Assembly: GCF_964340395.1 (NCBI RefSeq)
Contig: NC_135550.1
Coordinates: 7,161,601 to 7,225,600 of the forward strand
DNA: 64,000 nucleotides
Origin: Glandiceps talaboti
Lineage: Eukaryota; Hemichordata; Enteropneusta; Spengelidae
Reading direction: 5' to 3'
Shown: in pieces, positions 1 to 15,200 of the stretch
Layout: each line of letters starts with the position of its first letter
Numbering within the stretch: the first letter of the stretch is position 1
Position numbers and translations under genes: made by a program
The notes under the pieces: model-generated
The model's database searches: none
What the model was told of the DNA's origin: nothing
The model's input: only the letters and a program-made list of their open reading frames with translations

Positions 1-128
1 AGCTAATAGCTCAAACTTGTACTAACCATATTTGCCACAGCAAAGTTTCTAGTGGCTAATGTACATGTAATACCCTCTCCTGGTAATTGTATGTTGAAAT
101 GACATAAATATTCAAATTCTATACTTAC

Positions 129-202
129 ATCTTTTTTAAGGATTTCCTTGGGTAGGAGGGTTATGACATGCAGTAAAGTCTCCAGCCATGAGTGTGCAAT
201 TA
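129..202 (-). CDS. PPP4R4: PPP4R4 coding exon 5
   Basis: 74 nt: 2 nt completing a split valine codon, then 24 codons [20 protein letters not shown] followed by LKKD. It matches the SNAWLETLLSVIEVLPKE region of the vertebrate protein. The acceptor is CTTACAG and the donor GTAAGT at 128-123, phase 0. Further exons are beyond the left edge. Confidence 0.92.
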
Positions 203-3200
203 CTGTAAGTCAGAAAATAACATTACATTAATGTGATGACAAATATACATGCTGTAATATCTTCACATTACATGTACAAGTACTTAAAGTACACCAGACA
301 GTTGATTGAACATTCATCTCAAATGAACACCCTATGTTTCTCATTTGTAAATCTTGCTAGGGAGCTAGGAAGGGGAGGGAGGGAGGGTAGGTGGGACAAT
401 GAGTTTTGATGGATAGATGGATAGATGGGTGGATGGATGGATGCATGGATGAATGGGTGGATTGGATGGATGGATGGATGGATGGATGGATGAATGGATG
501 GACAGATGGATGGATAGATGGATGGATGGATGGATGAATGAATGAATGGATGGATGGACGGAGGGACAGACAGACCGGATGGACTCATGAAATGGACCGG
601 TAGGTGGGACAGTGGGTTTGGGTGGACGATTGGTTGGATGGATGGATGGATGGATGAATGGATAGAAGGATGAATGGATGGATGGATGGATGGAACAATG
701 GACAGATGGATGGATGAGTAGGTGGCATGATGGGTGTGGGTGGAGGCAAGGTTGGATGGATGGCTGGATGGATGGATGGATGGACGAACAGATGGACAGA
801 CGGATGGGTGGATGGATGAATTAATAGATATAGGTTTGCTCCCTATCTGAGTGGTTTACAAATATACAATTGTGTCTCTAAATAACTTTACTAGTAAACA
901 GTAAATGTTGTAAAGTATTGTAAGTAAGCAATCATATGGTAATAACTGTATGACATAGGACCTGTCTCAATGCGTAACCAATTCATGCACTTGTAGTTGT
1001 GTGTTTTACAACAATATCACATATCATACAACATCCATAAATTCACAAGTCCAAAAACCACCAATCATAACAAGAAAACACTTTGATCATGCTATGGAAT
1101 GTATCGGTCCTGATATAACATTCTCAAAGCACTCAGACATGCATGGAGACATGTAAATCATTCGCATGTACAAAGGTTGTAGTAATGGTTTAGTAATACA
1201 TGCTGGAATGACATCAAAATCGGAACACCTGGGGGTTGTCATCCTGAAATGGTTTTATCACACACACACACAAATGACATGGTGTCCCACCTTCCAGTTC
1301 TTTCTCTTTTGCTTTAATAGGTCTAACTGTTCAAGAAAAGGGAGCTAGAATCATCATCAATTGATTTCACTTGAATTACACAATACACTCGCCAATTCAT
1401 CTGACCAAATAATACGGAAACATTTGCAGAATATAGGGACCATTATAATGACAGATTTGAACAGTTTTTGACAGATGTCTCCTACTTCTATCTACATGCA
1501 ATAATAACGCAGGAAATTCTACCATTACAATCACAAAATTTTGACGTGCATGTGTTTCACTGTAAACATTTCTACGTTAATACCAGGTGTTACTGAAAAG
1601 AGTACTTTGCGCTTCTCAATACAGGTATTGTTTGACGATGTTTTTCAGTTTTCAATATGAGTTTCCTTCATCAACATACAGGATATGGTGAAGAATAATC
1701 TTAAGAGACCGAAAAATATTTGCTCAAAAGAGAAAATGTCTTAAAATAGACCACAGGATGTTACCTTAATTACGTTTACAGATTATTTGAACTTTATCAT
1801 GTATAACTGTACTGTACATGAACTTTAATATTTTCATAATATAAACCATCAAAATGGATCATTTCCTGTTCTATAACATCAACATTTTACACAACAGTTC
1901 ACTGCTTCCGTTTACGTTAAACAGCTACTCTTCTCTTACAAAAAATTGATTTCTAAAGTATAAAGATTTTAATTATTTACTATTGATGCACAGTTGACTG
2001 GAATTATTCAATAAATTGACCAATTTGTAAAGTTACCTGTACAGTTAAAACAAAGTCTTTCTAAGGATTCTAGGGATGTATTCAAAGCTACCTGTATTTC
2101 AAATCAAATTTTGAACTTAATACTTTACGAAAACAGCCACGGCCAAATAAAAAAATTTGGTTGTTCCAATAGCACCCAATTTCAAAATAGGGTTGGTAGG
2201 TTTTTTTTTTTTTAAATCATTGAAGTGGCTGCACTTTCTGTATGATACATAGACAACATCATGGGGTATTCTGTATTCCACCACGTTGTTTTGATCACAT
2301 GAGGCGATGACATCTTCAAATTTTTTTTTAATTACCTTGAAAAATGTTTAGGGTTGGCATTGAAAAACTAGGTTGGGTAGGGTTACCAGAACCAAACCCA
2401 AACTGTACAAATTCGGATGTAACAGAAATATCGGTATCATAAATTTTGCTATCCATGGGATATCCTATTTTGGAATTACATTGACATATTGGTCATTTCA
2501 TTCACAATCCTTAGACATACACTGCTATCTACAGCTAAAACTGGGAGTGTTCGCCAGAAGACTGTATATAAGATATACATTTATTGATCAAAGTTGATCA
2601 ATTGGAAAGATTAGGTTACTGTTTTACTCACTAGACAAGAGCACATTTATTACTGAACACAGCACGATTGCGATTGAAGAGAGAGTTTTGTTTATGTTCA
2701 TTCAGCTTATTAAACTTTCTTCAATAACAACCATGCTGTGTTCAGTAGTAAAAGAGTTATCTATCAAGTAAAACAACAACCTGAACTTGCAAAATGTTTG
2801 ACTTTGAATGTAATTCAACTAAGGGACGATCACACAATGTCACACAAGCTCAATAAGCAAACTTCATTCGTTTAGGGGTGGAGGGGCTCTTTCGTCAATG
2901 TGATTGCTGAACTTCATTTTCGCACTTCTAACCAAATTATGACAGAAAGCTTTCACTCCTTCAATGATAACAGCTTTTGTATTTACTACTGAGATGTTGA
3001 TAAGTTGATAAAAATGACCTCTAATGTGAGATATGGTGCTGGCTTTCTGGTAGTATTTTAAAAGTGTTTACAATCATGTTTTTACATTACAGCAATTGTA
3101 CTAATGTGACCGCTACAGTTTTCATCATAGTTTACATCATATATAAACGTTAGATGTTGCACATGTGAACATTCGTTTTAGGGGGAGGGGTTTTTGACCT

Positions 3201-6200
3201 AAATGAACGATGTTCGTTTGTTGAGCTGTGCGATCATCCCTAAGTGTACATGTATGTTATTCTAACAAACACTGCCTGTTTTACCTGTAATTGGGTTGGA
3301 ATCTCAAGATCTCTCTACCCATCAGATTCAAACCAAGCCCCTTGACTAGCTCTGACACTGAAAACACAACAAATCAACAACCAGAAGAAACCACATACCT
3401 GGATCGCGATTGTCTATACTCTGCAGCATACTTAGCAGAAATGTCTGGGCAAAGATTTGGTGGCTTACAATTTGATTTTCTAGTATGTTGAGGAAAGCTT
3501 GTGTTGCTGCAATCTGAACATCTGTACTTGCTACATGTAGTACTTCCTATGGTACAAAAAACATGACATACAGACAGTGTTACAGATGCCATACGTCAGT
3601 CTACAAATATAAAACATGTAATATTTCATTCAAAGCATATCTATGATATATATCATTACATGGCAGCTGGAGAGCTATTACCTTTACAAAAGCTACCTTC
3701 CAGACACCATCACTAGTCATACACACACTTGATATATCAGAGAAGCATATTTAATTAGTATGCATTCTTTTGGTATTTATTTTCATTTCTTGTATATATG
3801 AATTGTCTCTCTTTGTTTGTTTGGTTTGGTTTGTTTCTTTGTTTGTTTTTTTTGTATGTTATAAACAAAACAAATTCTTGGTACACTGTATTGTGAAATG
3901 TTGTAAGCAATGGGACTTCTATAAAGATACTATTCATTTTCAATAAATGTTGCATTTCCACAGTAGAAAACTATTTATTTAATTGAAAAAAATGACACAA
4001 GTTGAACATTACTGAATTCATAAACATATATTTGTCACCAATTAGTACTCAAAGCAGAACACCACTCCAGGAAATAAAGTCATTTTCATAAACTCTGGGT
4101 TCTGGAGAGTCGTTTCATGATTTTACATAAGCTAATACTTGCAATTTCAGAAAAACATCTTGATGTTTCTTATATAGGTTACTTGCAGTGATTTATTTCT
4201 TGCTTACGGCATCAGTTCATTTGAATGTCAATTCCATAATCAAACTCATGATTTGTTTTTACATCAAGTCTTGCCAGCCTACTTTTTTGCACACTTCCTT
4301 GTTTACGATGTCATCTCTTTACCACCCACCAAGACCGGAATGAATGACATTAGTCATCATTTACATACCTGATGATGTCATTGCTTTGTTGACAATATCA
4401 TTTAAATCTTGTCATGTGAGTTCAAGTTCTACATACTTCCTTTCCAACTATCCCCATTTGTGAATGTTAGCAAGAAGGAACTAGATGAGCTTGCTGTACT
4501 TTGGCACTATAGGCAGACTGATTATTGTAAACTTTGAAAATTTTCACTAAAAACTTATTTCCGATTATTTCGCTGGGAAACTAAAAACGCATGTAGTGAC
4601 TAAAAATACTTTCTTGTACATGAACACAATACAAGTCTCGTAATTAGTGAAAATTAGTCTTTGAGAACTAGCTGAAGACTGAAGACTGACAAATCGCAAA
4701 ATACACTCACAACAATGTTCACTTAATAAAAAAAAACGTGACTTACCTTGACTTTGGGAACAACTCTTTTCATGCAATCTGCACTATGATCTCTAAGTAG
4801 CTGTGGAAGACTCTTGATCACACTTATTCTCTGTACTTCTTGGCCAGAGCTGTGTAACGACAACCAAGAAAAACAATCACATATACTGCTATCAATACCT
4901 GCCATTTTGTCTACACTCTCTCCTAACTCCTGTTAGCTTCAATTAGCAAATAACAAGAATTCATGGGGCCATCAGCAGCAATAAATACTGCTAGTTTCAA
5001 TTAAGCAAATGACAAGAAATCATGGGCCATCCTTTACGATAACTCCTGCTAGTTTCAATTAGGCAAATGACAAGACTGTATGAACTATGGTCCACCAACT
5101 CCAAAAAGTCTTACTAGTTTCAATTAACAAAATAACAAGAATTCATTGGCCGTCACCATAATTGGTACAATGCAGCTATGTACCCTACGACAAGCAATAT
5201 ATAAATGCCCCTTTTGCTGCAGCTCTATGTTCATATTAGTTGATCTGTTTAATTTTCATGAATGTTTGCACATTCTTCACACCGACTTATATTTCATAGA
5301 ACAGTGCCAGGAACACAGAGTACACTGTAGGGCTGTGTTGACCCTACACAAGTATGATGTGATCATAATTATTAACAAATCTTTTTATCACTAAAGCCGG
5401 TGCCTCTACTTAATTTAAAGTGCATGGCTCGGTCACGGGCAACAGAGTCCTGGCACCTGAACCATAACAACTGTTGCTGTGTACACATATGCCAAGGACA
5501 TGTATTGGTATTATTATATTGTATTTCATTACTGTTGTGGCGAAAGACTTAAGTGATGGCTCTATTCTTTTCATAACCCCCGTAATTAGGTACTCGATAT
5601 TACTGCTAGTACTATGTCATTATCCATCACTTTCAAATTTGAAAATTATCGTCAACATAATTTTACTGTCAAATTATCCTTATTGTAACAACTGTCTGTT
5701 GGGAAATCAATATGAAAATTGCATAGGACACTTGGGGGTGACTTGACTTATGAAGAAATAATGTTCAGTCAATTTAGTGAAATCTAATCATTACTCAGTC
5801 GGTTTGCCATTTACCTACAACTTATTTCATCATTAGAGTAACCATTCATGGCTAAACGCAAGTCATGTCAGTCCTTATGTTCATAATGATAACTTCTACT
5901 GAAGTTTTATAGTTCAGTGTTCTCCCTCTCACTTTAGAGAAAGCATGTCCTTGCCATCTTGGTAAATAACAGTGTTTTTGCTAAGGGTGATAAGCAGGTA
6001 AAATCTACCATGTCATTTTTACCTGGGTTCCCAAACAAAATTACCATAGACTCAAAATGGGGAAACACTGCCATTTTTACCCCTTTCTCCCTTTCTGTTA
6101 CCAGGGTTCCCCAACCTTAGCAAAAACATTGTGTAAGTTGTTATATTTAACAACACACTTTCAAAAAACTTTTCAATTGAGAATGATGAGTTGGTCCATG

Positions 6201-9200
6201 TACAAGCTACCAGAGTTCTACATAGTCCATACACGCCGTGAAGGGTTCACCTCCAAAGCTACCATGTACCGGTACACCTACATGTCGTGTACCTATCAAA
6301 AATAGCTTTCCACCTGGGTTAGAGCAACTAAATTCTACTTCTAATACTAATAGATCCCCCTTCTTTGTTACCTGGGTTCTAAAACCTTGGTAAGCACACT
6401 GACCTCAATCATATATTAAACGTCTACTTCTGATGGTTTTTCATTTTCACATGGGTGTCATTTATTGAAAATGAGCAGATCAAAAAAAGATACACCGAAA
6501 CCTGGCAGCACAGACACTTTAGTACTACTTGTAATAAATATACATGTTTTGAAACTAAATATTGCAGTTGTTGAATTTGATAATAACTAAATTATTTGAT
6601 GATTGACTATGACACTGACATTGACATAATGTGTTAAATGGCTTAATTAAAACTTCACTCTCATGATATAAGAACAACAGTTAAGAATTTTTTTTTGAAA
6701 GTTTCTCAGAATTTGTTAGATTAATGTTCAGGAACATGACACACCCTGCTAACAATGCCGCACTGAGTACTACAAGCTAAAATGCCTGACATTGGTTCTT
6801 TTAAACATGCCTACAAAAGGGGGCTATCGGGTCAATTCACGATTTCACATTGGGTAGTGAGGGGTATAAAAGGTTTGGGCCAACTAACGGCCTTGTGGAT
6901 AAAGAATGGTAATCATTACCGTCACACATATGAAGTGTTGTATTCTTCACTGAATGATTCCCCAGTCTATATATCACATCACATCCTAATTTAATAGGCA
7001 ATTACACTGACTGTTATGTACTGTACATACAAACTGGATTTCTAAGTCATATCACGATTAAATTTCTACGTTGTATGATCAAATGTATGTCATATCAAAT
7101 TTCTACGTCATCTGATTAAATTTCTAAGTCATTGATTAGATTTCTAAGTCATCAAATTTCAAAGTCGTATGGTTAAATTGCTGGGATTGATTAGATTTCT
7201 AACTCATATCGGATTTCTAAGTCAGATTAAATTTCTGTAATTGATTAGATTTCGAAGTCATCAAATTACTAAGTCATATGATTAAAATGTCTAAGTCATA
7301 TGATTGACACTTGTCACTTGTCATATTTGATATTGATGATGAAAAGCATTCAAATATACCTATTCAAAGTTATGTATTACAATGTGCTTAATATGGCAAT
7401 AACTGGAATGTATTCTTCTTATAACACATGGAATCCCAATTATACAAGTTTGACGAGAAAATACACGATTAATATATATATACATGTGCTCAAAATATCA
7501 ATTCAAAACAGTCAGATTCAAAATATTTTCCAATTTTTACGAAAATGAAGTTTGTGCAAATAGAATCATATTATTTTCATAGATTTTTCTTCATTCAGCT
7601 GGAAAATTCTCATGATATATGGGTTTGTCAGTAGTCGTCTTCATATCGTAGTAACAAGAACCCTTATGTCATTTATATTTTTCTTGGCTATAAGAAGAAA
7701 ACAAAATCTAAGTATATTTTAATGTTATAATTTAATACAATTTTGAACCGGATGAACTGAATTGTGTCAGTTTGAATCAGTTCCGAAACTGAATTGGTTC
7801 AGTTGAAATTGGCTCTGAAACTCAGTTTGAATCGTTTCAGAAACTGAATTCGTTCAGTTTTGAGTCGGTTCAGAACTGATTCAGATGAAAACAAGGCTCA
7901 TTGTTATTGTATTAGTAAGATCAATATCAATTTGAATATTAAGGATAGTGTAGGTACAGACACTTTGGTATTGTTGCATTTCAACCAGAGACTTGGTCTG
8001 TTCGGCACTATATCAAGTTGGATAGCCAAGTCTCTAGGCTACATGTATGTTGTGTTCGAGTTGCTGAATGGTTGCTGCTCAAGACCATGATAGCATTTTA
8101 TTTAGCACAAAGTGAATTTTTTTTTCAAATGGCTTCTTCTCATAGTCAGACATATGCATGTAAAGCTGTAAAAAGACATATCTTTTTCTGTACATAAAAA
8201 AAATGCATACAAGCTACTACATTGTGTTGCGCACGACAAGATGCAATTCATTTGAAAGCAGAGATAGGTGAATCAACTGATTTGAAGCACATTTTGGAGT
8301 GAGCGAAGAGAAGGTTTATTTTTAGCATCTGACAGCATTGCTATGATCCGTCTCCCAATGTTACTATATTTGAGAAATCTTTGAATAGCATTCACTGATT
8401 TAGGTCGCTTTTTCTTTCAAACCACAATCCTGAGATGTCTAAAAATAGGACACACCCAGCTACTCTGAAAAGAGACTCTTTATATTTCCATAATATGATT
8501 TACACTGATGCTGCGCACACAAATTAAATTGCTGCCTTCCTCTGTATGCTCCATTGTTGGCAATTTACAATGCCGACAGTAATGAATGACCAAAGTCTCC
8601 AGAGAGGGTCAGCAAAGGTCAGCCGTGGAAGCGCCTCTCTCCACCAAATCAACTGGGACTGATCTATTAATGCAATTACATTCGGACTTCAATGTTTATT
8701 GTAGTAAACGTGTCTGTTGACAAGACGTACTGGGTGATTTCCTTCGTTAGACTTTATCAACTAGAAGGTTACTTTACTACTTGCCATCATTTCAACAAGG
8801 TACATGATGTATTAACTATAACCACTGCCAAGCACAGATGCGTGACAGAATCATCACTTCTACTTTGATACACCCCCTCTTTATACGTTCACTGTACTTA
8901 TTGATCTGGCCTTATATTGTCTGGTTTCCCAATATGTTACAGCAGTCTCAAAGAGGATGGATATCTTGTGATTTCACATTGTTTAATAAAAACTTGAAAG
9001 TTAAATGTGATAAAATACATCGGTTTCAGTATGGACTTGACACTGATCTGAACTTAGGCAAAAGTGACATATAAGTGGCAACTTCTATAAATGTCAACAG
9101 CTTCTAGTAGTTCTACAGTTATAGTTATTGTTATCATTAGTTCTGTTTAATAACATTGTCATTGAAATGGAAGTTGCCTAGTGGAATCTCTGTGTATTAT

Positions 9201-12200
9201 AGTTTTTGAAATTATGAAGTAAATATTGATTTTAAATTGCAAATTTTGCTGCCATTCGGTCAAATTTGCATATCATTATGTCACAAAGCAAAGTGATGTA
9301 CATACATCCATTATGTCACCTTTGTGCCAGGTTTGCAGAAATCAGATATTGCATATGTGAGAAATGATGTGGTACAGATGCACAGATGAAAGATATCTCA
9401 GCAAATGCACTGTTGGCATGGTAACCACATCTCCATTGTATGTAATAGTATTATGCTGTTCTTTAAATATAACATGCTACAAATGGCTTCAGGAAGATGA
9501 ATGCACAGGTCAATATATTTATATATAAACAAGAACTTTTCACCGGAAAGGAAAATATTATCTAGATTTGTCAGAAAAATTTACTTAATCTTGATATCGA
9601 CATATTTAAATTCAATAGAACACCTTAAAAATAATATGCTCAAACCCAGGGCACCCTTTTATAAAATTCTCGATATGAGTGACAAAGAAAGAACTGAATA
9701 TTTTTCTGGACTCTCTTGGGTGCTACCAATAGCAACTGAGGGGAAGTTAGCATGAACAACACAGTCAGGCTTATTACAGTACAGAGACAGGTTTATCACA
9801 TGAGATGACAGTCACTACTTGAGGGGGGCCTTGGTAACTAACAACTGACAATCACACTATCCAGTCTACGCCAGTACTGATAATTTAATACTGTTTGGTA
9901 ATTCACAATCTTGGATTTTCTAAACTAGTTAATTAAATGACTGCTGTTGTAGTGTTTAATCCCTTCAGATGTGCAGATCATAGGATGATTGCTGTGATTG
10001 GTATTAAAAAATCCATTCTAACTGATATACAGTGACCTTACAGTTATCAAGCATTATTTTGCCTATCAATTCATCATACCACTTCACTGCCAACGTCAAT
10101 GCTAATTTTAGACTAGCATTTACTAAAACCCTGGTAACATTTGTAAATGTTGTTTACTTTATTCATTGACAATGAGCTCTTAAGGGCCAGGGGCTGTTTT
10201 ATTAATGTCATGACAATTTTAAAATTGACATTTGTAAGTATTTTTTTCATATTATTATATATCACAGATCAACAAGTCGTTTATAGTTCTGACATTTGTT
10301 TATGTAATCGTTACTCATTTTAATACTAGACTAGTGATTCAAAATGGCTGTAGGGTATATCATCAAGCTGGAACAATTGCCGCATCCTGCGGGATTGTAC
10401 AAAAAAACAAAAAAACATGAACACACATGTAGCTGGCTCTGCATGCCTAACTACTCACTCAGTTGGAAATGTAATACTTAGTTGACAGAACTAATTACTC
10501 ATTACCTTGATTATTAGTGATATATGATTTCACAAGCCAAACATAATTGAACACCAAGTGACCATTTATACACAGGCCTGCAGGCAGGACTCATGTAACA
10601 GCTATGTGTTCAACAAGTTATGAGATAAATTCAAGTTATCTCTCCACTGCTGTGCAATCATAAACACTTTACACCATCTCTAAACGGATCTACAATAACA
10701 CCAGGATCACTTTACCATGGTAAAACTACCCAGTTTGTTATCTCCGACATGATTTAGACTTGTTTACAGTGACATCTCTCTGCACTGATAGATAGACAGT
10801 TGGGTGACAACTGAGAATGAAACTGCACGAAGCATCAATTTATAAAGAACAGTGTCAATGTAAATCCTACATAAAGATCAAAGGTAACAATTGCTAGATG
10901 TATCTATGTTAGTTCTCCTTTTCCCCAACTACTATATCTTGGCCACAACATCTTTCATTTATCATTCTCATGAAATTTTCAAGACAAGTGCGTGATCCCT
11001 TTTTTCTTTCTTTTTTCGGCAACAGCTGGAGAAGCTGGTAATTCTGAGTACTTTGAAATGCGTGATCCAATATTTTTGCTACAGCTGGAGAGCCTGGTAT
11101 CACGGAGCATTTTCAAGCATGAAATGCAGTATATTTTTCGGTAAGACTACAGAACTGGTATCACTGGAAAAGACATCTGGTAAAATCATGTAGCCTAAGC
11201 TTCTCCCAATTACTAGGTATACATTAGTCTGTAAGGTACGTCGTGACGGGGTGCCCTCACACATCGGCCAACCCCTCCCAGGTGAGAGGAGGCCGGTGAC
11301 GGTGGAACGTCACAACGTATCTAGGTATACATGTGTCTTGGCCACATCATCTGTAATTTGTCGTTATCATTCTCAAGAAATTTTCAAGTGTGTGATATCC
11401 TATAATCTTTGAGGGTAGTCTGTAGAAGGGCAAAGTAGACACATAAACGGCTGAATATAGGGGTTTTCTATTGATATTACATAAATGTACACAATATGCA
11501 CTCTAAGCCAATTTGACATGTCACTGATGCTCATCGATTCATTGCAAAGAACCAAAATGTGGTGTTTCCAAACTTCACCTATGTCTTACTATGTAGTGAT
11601 ATGCAGGACAACCTAGTTTACAACATTTTGAGAACAAACAAAGACTTTAGTCTTTCAATACAGGAAACACCGATGTAGATAAACAAATTCTTCATGTCAT
11701 ATCATCAGCATATTTTCAAATACCAGAGTTTAACAGCGATCACAAGGGTTCATGCTCTTCACGGCATTTCACAGAAAGATGTCAAAAGTTAGGTAATACC
11801 ATAATCTACTTCTCAGATGACTGCATAATAATACAAATAATGACACCTTTACTTTAGGGACATCACATGGTGTCATACAAGCTCAATAAACAAACTTCAT
11901 CATTTGGGGGTGGGGGTCCGGCAGCATATGCAATTCCTGAACTTCTTTTTCGCACTTCTACCCAAATTTAGAAAAACGTTCACACCGTCAATGATAACAG
12001 TTACTAATATATTATCAAGAATTATTATTTGTATTAATTAAAATTTACTGCTAATGTGATGTACTATGCTGGGTTTCTGCTAACATTGGAGTATTTACTA
12101 TACTTATACATTGCATCGATCATAGTGATATGATTGCTACAATTTTCATCATGGTGACATCATATATGAAGTTTAACGTGTTGATGTTGCACTTGTGTGA

Positions 12201-15200
12201 AAGTTCATTCAGAAGGAGGGGGAGGGGAGGGGAGGTTTGGCTTAAACAAACAAAGTGTGTATATTGAGCTTGTGTGACACTGTGTCCCTTACTTGTTATT
12301 GTGTTACTTTTTTCCATAGACAGTTTCCCCTCCACTGTCCATATTTTTCCCCCAATCAGGTTTTAGGATTAAAACAAGAACCTTTGTTATACCATTTCAA
12401 CATGTCGTGTTTACTGAAATTTTAGTGACAGTTTGAAGACTGTTTTAGGAGCCCCAATTGATTAATGACATCAGACTACATTCCTCTGTAGTTTTGAGTA
12501 CCTGTGATGAATTTGAAATGAGAAGTCTAAAATCCCCAATGGTCAACTCTTCTTACAAGGTGAAAGCTGTTACTCAAACAAAAGCAGTAGTTCTCAATCA
12601 TTGTTATTTGCTTGGCTTTATTATGACAACAGATGTGGTCAAGCTACAGGCAATTGTATTTACAGACAGGAAGCCAATTAATATGATGCCACAATTTCAC
12701 CACAAAGTTTTCACACAAAGACAATAATACTCAAACAAAAACCACATCTTGTTTATCAACTTAAAAAAGAAGAAGCAAGAAATGAAAAGTGTCTGTGAAA
12801 AATCCAGCTTGTCTAAATATATATTTGTAATTAAAAAGATTGTTGACAATACACTGGATTACTGCTTCCTTTCACTTTAGTCCACAGATACAGATTGGAG
12901 ATGAAATCTCAACTGTCAACAGCACTAATAAGGCTAATTAAAAATGGAACAGATCCAAGTACTCTAGTATCCTACTTTGTTTATCCCCTGCTGACTCATA
13001 ACATTTTAGTTTGACAAAAACATCATGAAAAGCAGAGTGAAAATCAAATATCTAACTTGAGAAAGAGAGGTCGCAACCCCTACAAATTTAGTCTGGATAT
13101 CAACGTGTGAGTGGAGATATGTGGATGGTAACGATACCTGTATAGGAACTAGACTACCACGAATTAAAACACCGACCCATCTTACTTTTGAGAAATAATT
13201 GAGAAAGAAATCAACAATATTTGTTTCATCTGGCCCATATTTTTTCAAGACAAACAGTTCTAAACAGGAAATCATGCTGAGGTGAGGTCATGTAGACTAA
13301 TAAAACACATCACTGATCACAGTTTTATTGCCATTTTCTTCAAACATTTTGTGTTATTGGAGATTTTTCTGTGTTTGATGAGTTGTTTTCAATAATAAAG
13401 AATTCACACAACATACATGTGTTGTGTACAACTCTTAATTCAAAAAAGATTCAAGAAGACAATATTCACAAATAATCTTCTTATATCGCATGCTGGAGAC
13501 TATTTCCAAAACCATTTATAATATGGCAAAATACCCTGTTTACGCCACAATGTTCGACTGCCTAATTAATTTCCATGGATACATTTTATTCATGGCTATA
13601 ATATGGACTTTTTAAATGGATGTTCAAAATATGAAATCTCGGAGTGAATACAAATTAATGTCATTACTAATTCTGTTTTGCTTGCATGTAACTAAATTAA
13701 TTGAATTATGATAGCATAGAAACTGTGATTAGATCGAAGGCAGATTAAAACGGGGATAACGTCAGTATGCACCACGTATACAGAATACAGTGTACATATT
13801 ACTAGGCTTTGCGCAAACCATTCAAGAATGTTGATCAGTCACGACAAAAGGTAGTTTTTCAACGGCAGCAAACACAGGGTGGATGTCAGAATGCCAACAC
13901 ATACTCCTATTGATGCTAGTTGAGTTCAGTTACTATATTCAGGGGGTCAACAAGCGGTCACACATGTCGAAGTGTACATACAAGAGAATGATTTACAGTG
14001 CCTACACTCTACACATCTAACAGCTTTATGGCCAGCGCTGTGACATGTATCTCCTTGTACCAACTCTAGTGAAAATACATCTAGTGCCATTTTCTACATT
14101 CATTGTATGGTTCAGTGGTTTATAACATCTTCGTTGTTGTTTTCATACTTACAGTGTCCCTCCAATCTCTGCAAATATGTGCCTAAGATGTATTAAATAG
14201 CACTTGCTGATTTTTTTTTTTACCAAATACATACAGAAGAATTGAAAGCCACAGATGGCCCACACACTAGTATAACACCTGAATGAATTCTATACATGTA
14301 TGTATGTTGTAGAAATGCACTACAAGTTAGTGTCTGATGAAATCATCTTATGAAACCACCATTCTGTGAGATAACCAGAAGACGGTATTTTTATTATGAT
14401 CTACTCTGCATTCCTCATCAGGTGTATATTGCCACGGTTCCCCATCAAAATTATGGTAACATTAAACAAGGTATCCTTTATGCAACCTTTACCTGATTTC
14501 AAATCCTCTGTTACTGGGGATTCCAAACCTAAACAAAAACACTGACCACAGTACTACTACTTACGGATGTACAACACCTGACAAAACCATAACTACATCA
14601 GATCACCTGATCTCACCTTCACTATACTGGGTTTATAGAGCAGATGGTTGGCCAACCTAGGCTTCACTGACTTTATATCATACATGATTGGCCAGGCCAA
14701 CCTTTGCTGTGTTCGGTTTACAGAATAACAATTGGCCAACCTTTGCTATACTGGGTTTATATAACTGATAATTGGCCAACCTTGGCCACACCAGATTTAC
14801 AGGATAGATGGCTGGAAAACTTTTGTTATACTGGGTTTACAGAATTGATGGTTGGCCAACCATAGCAATAGTGGTTTACAGAATGATGGTTGGCCAACCT
14901 TTGATACACTGGCTTGTCAGAATGATGGTTGGAAAGCTGCTCTGTACTGGGTTTATAGAACACATCACGACATGGTTGCCAACCTTTGCTATACTAAGTC
15001 ATAGAATATACGGTTGGCCAACATTTACTAACCTTGGTTTCTAAATTCTAGTACAGATGGTTGGCCAAACTTTACTATACTGGGTTTATAGAATGATGGT
15101 TGACCAAACTTTGCTTTATTGTGTTATAGTTTTTTATACAACAGATGGCTGACCAACCTTTGCTATATTAAGTCAACAGTATACATGGTTGGCCAACCTT

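Larger units (their letters stand above)
203..3398 (-). other. PPP4R4 intron 4
   Basis: Intron of about 3.2 kb. It holds an interrupted GGAT-type microsatellite (about 408-823) and one copy of the TAA-flanked MITE (2823-3240). The rest is AT-rich sequence in which I see no gene. Confidence 0.85.

Noticed and set aside
3374-3592. 72-codon cysteine-containing minus-strand frame
   Set aside because: It is an out-of-frame shadow of PPP4R4 exon 4, whose true frame matches the family.
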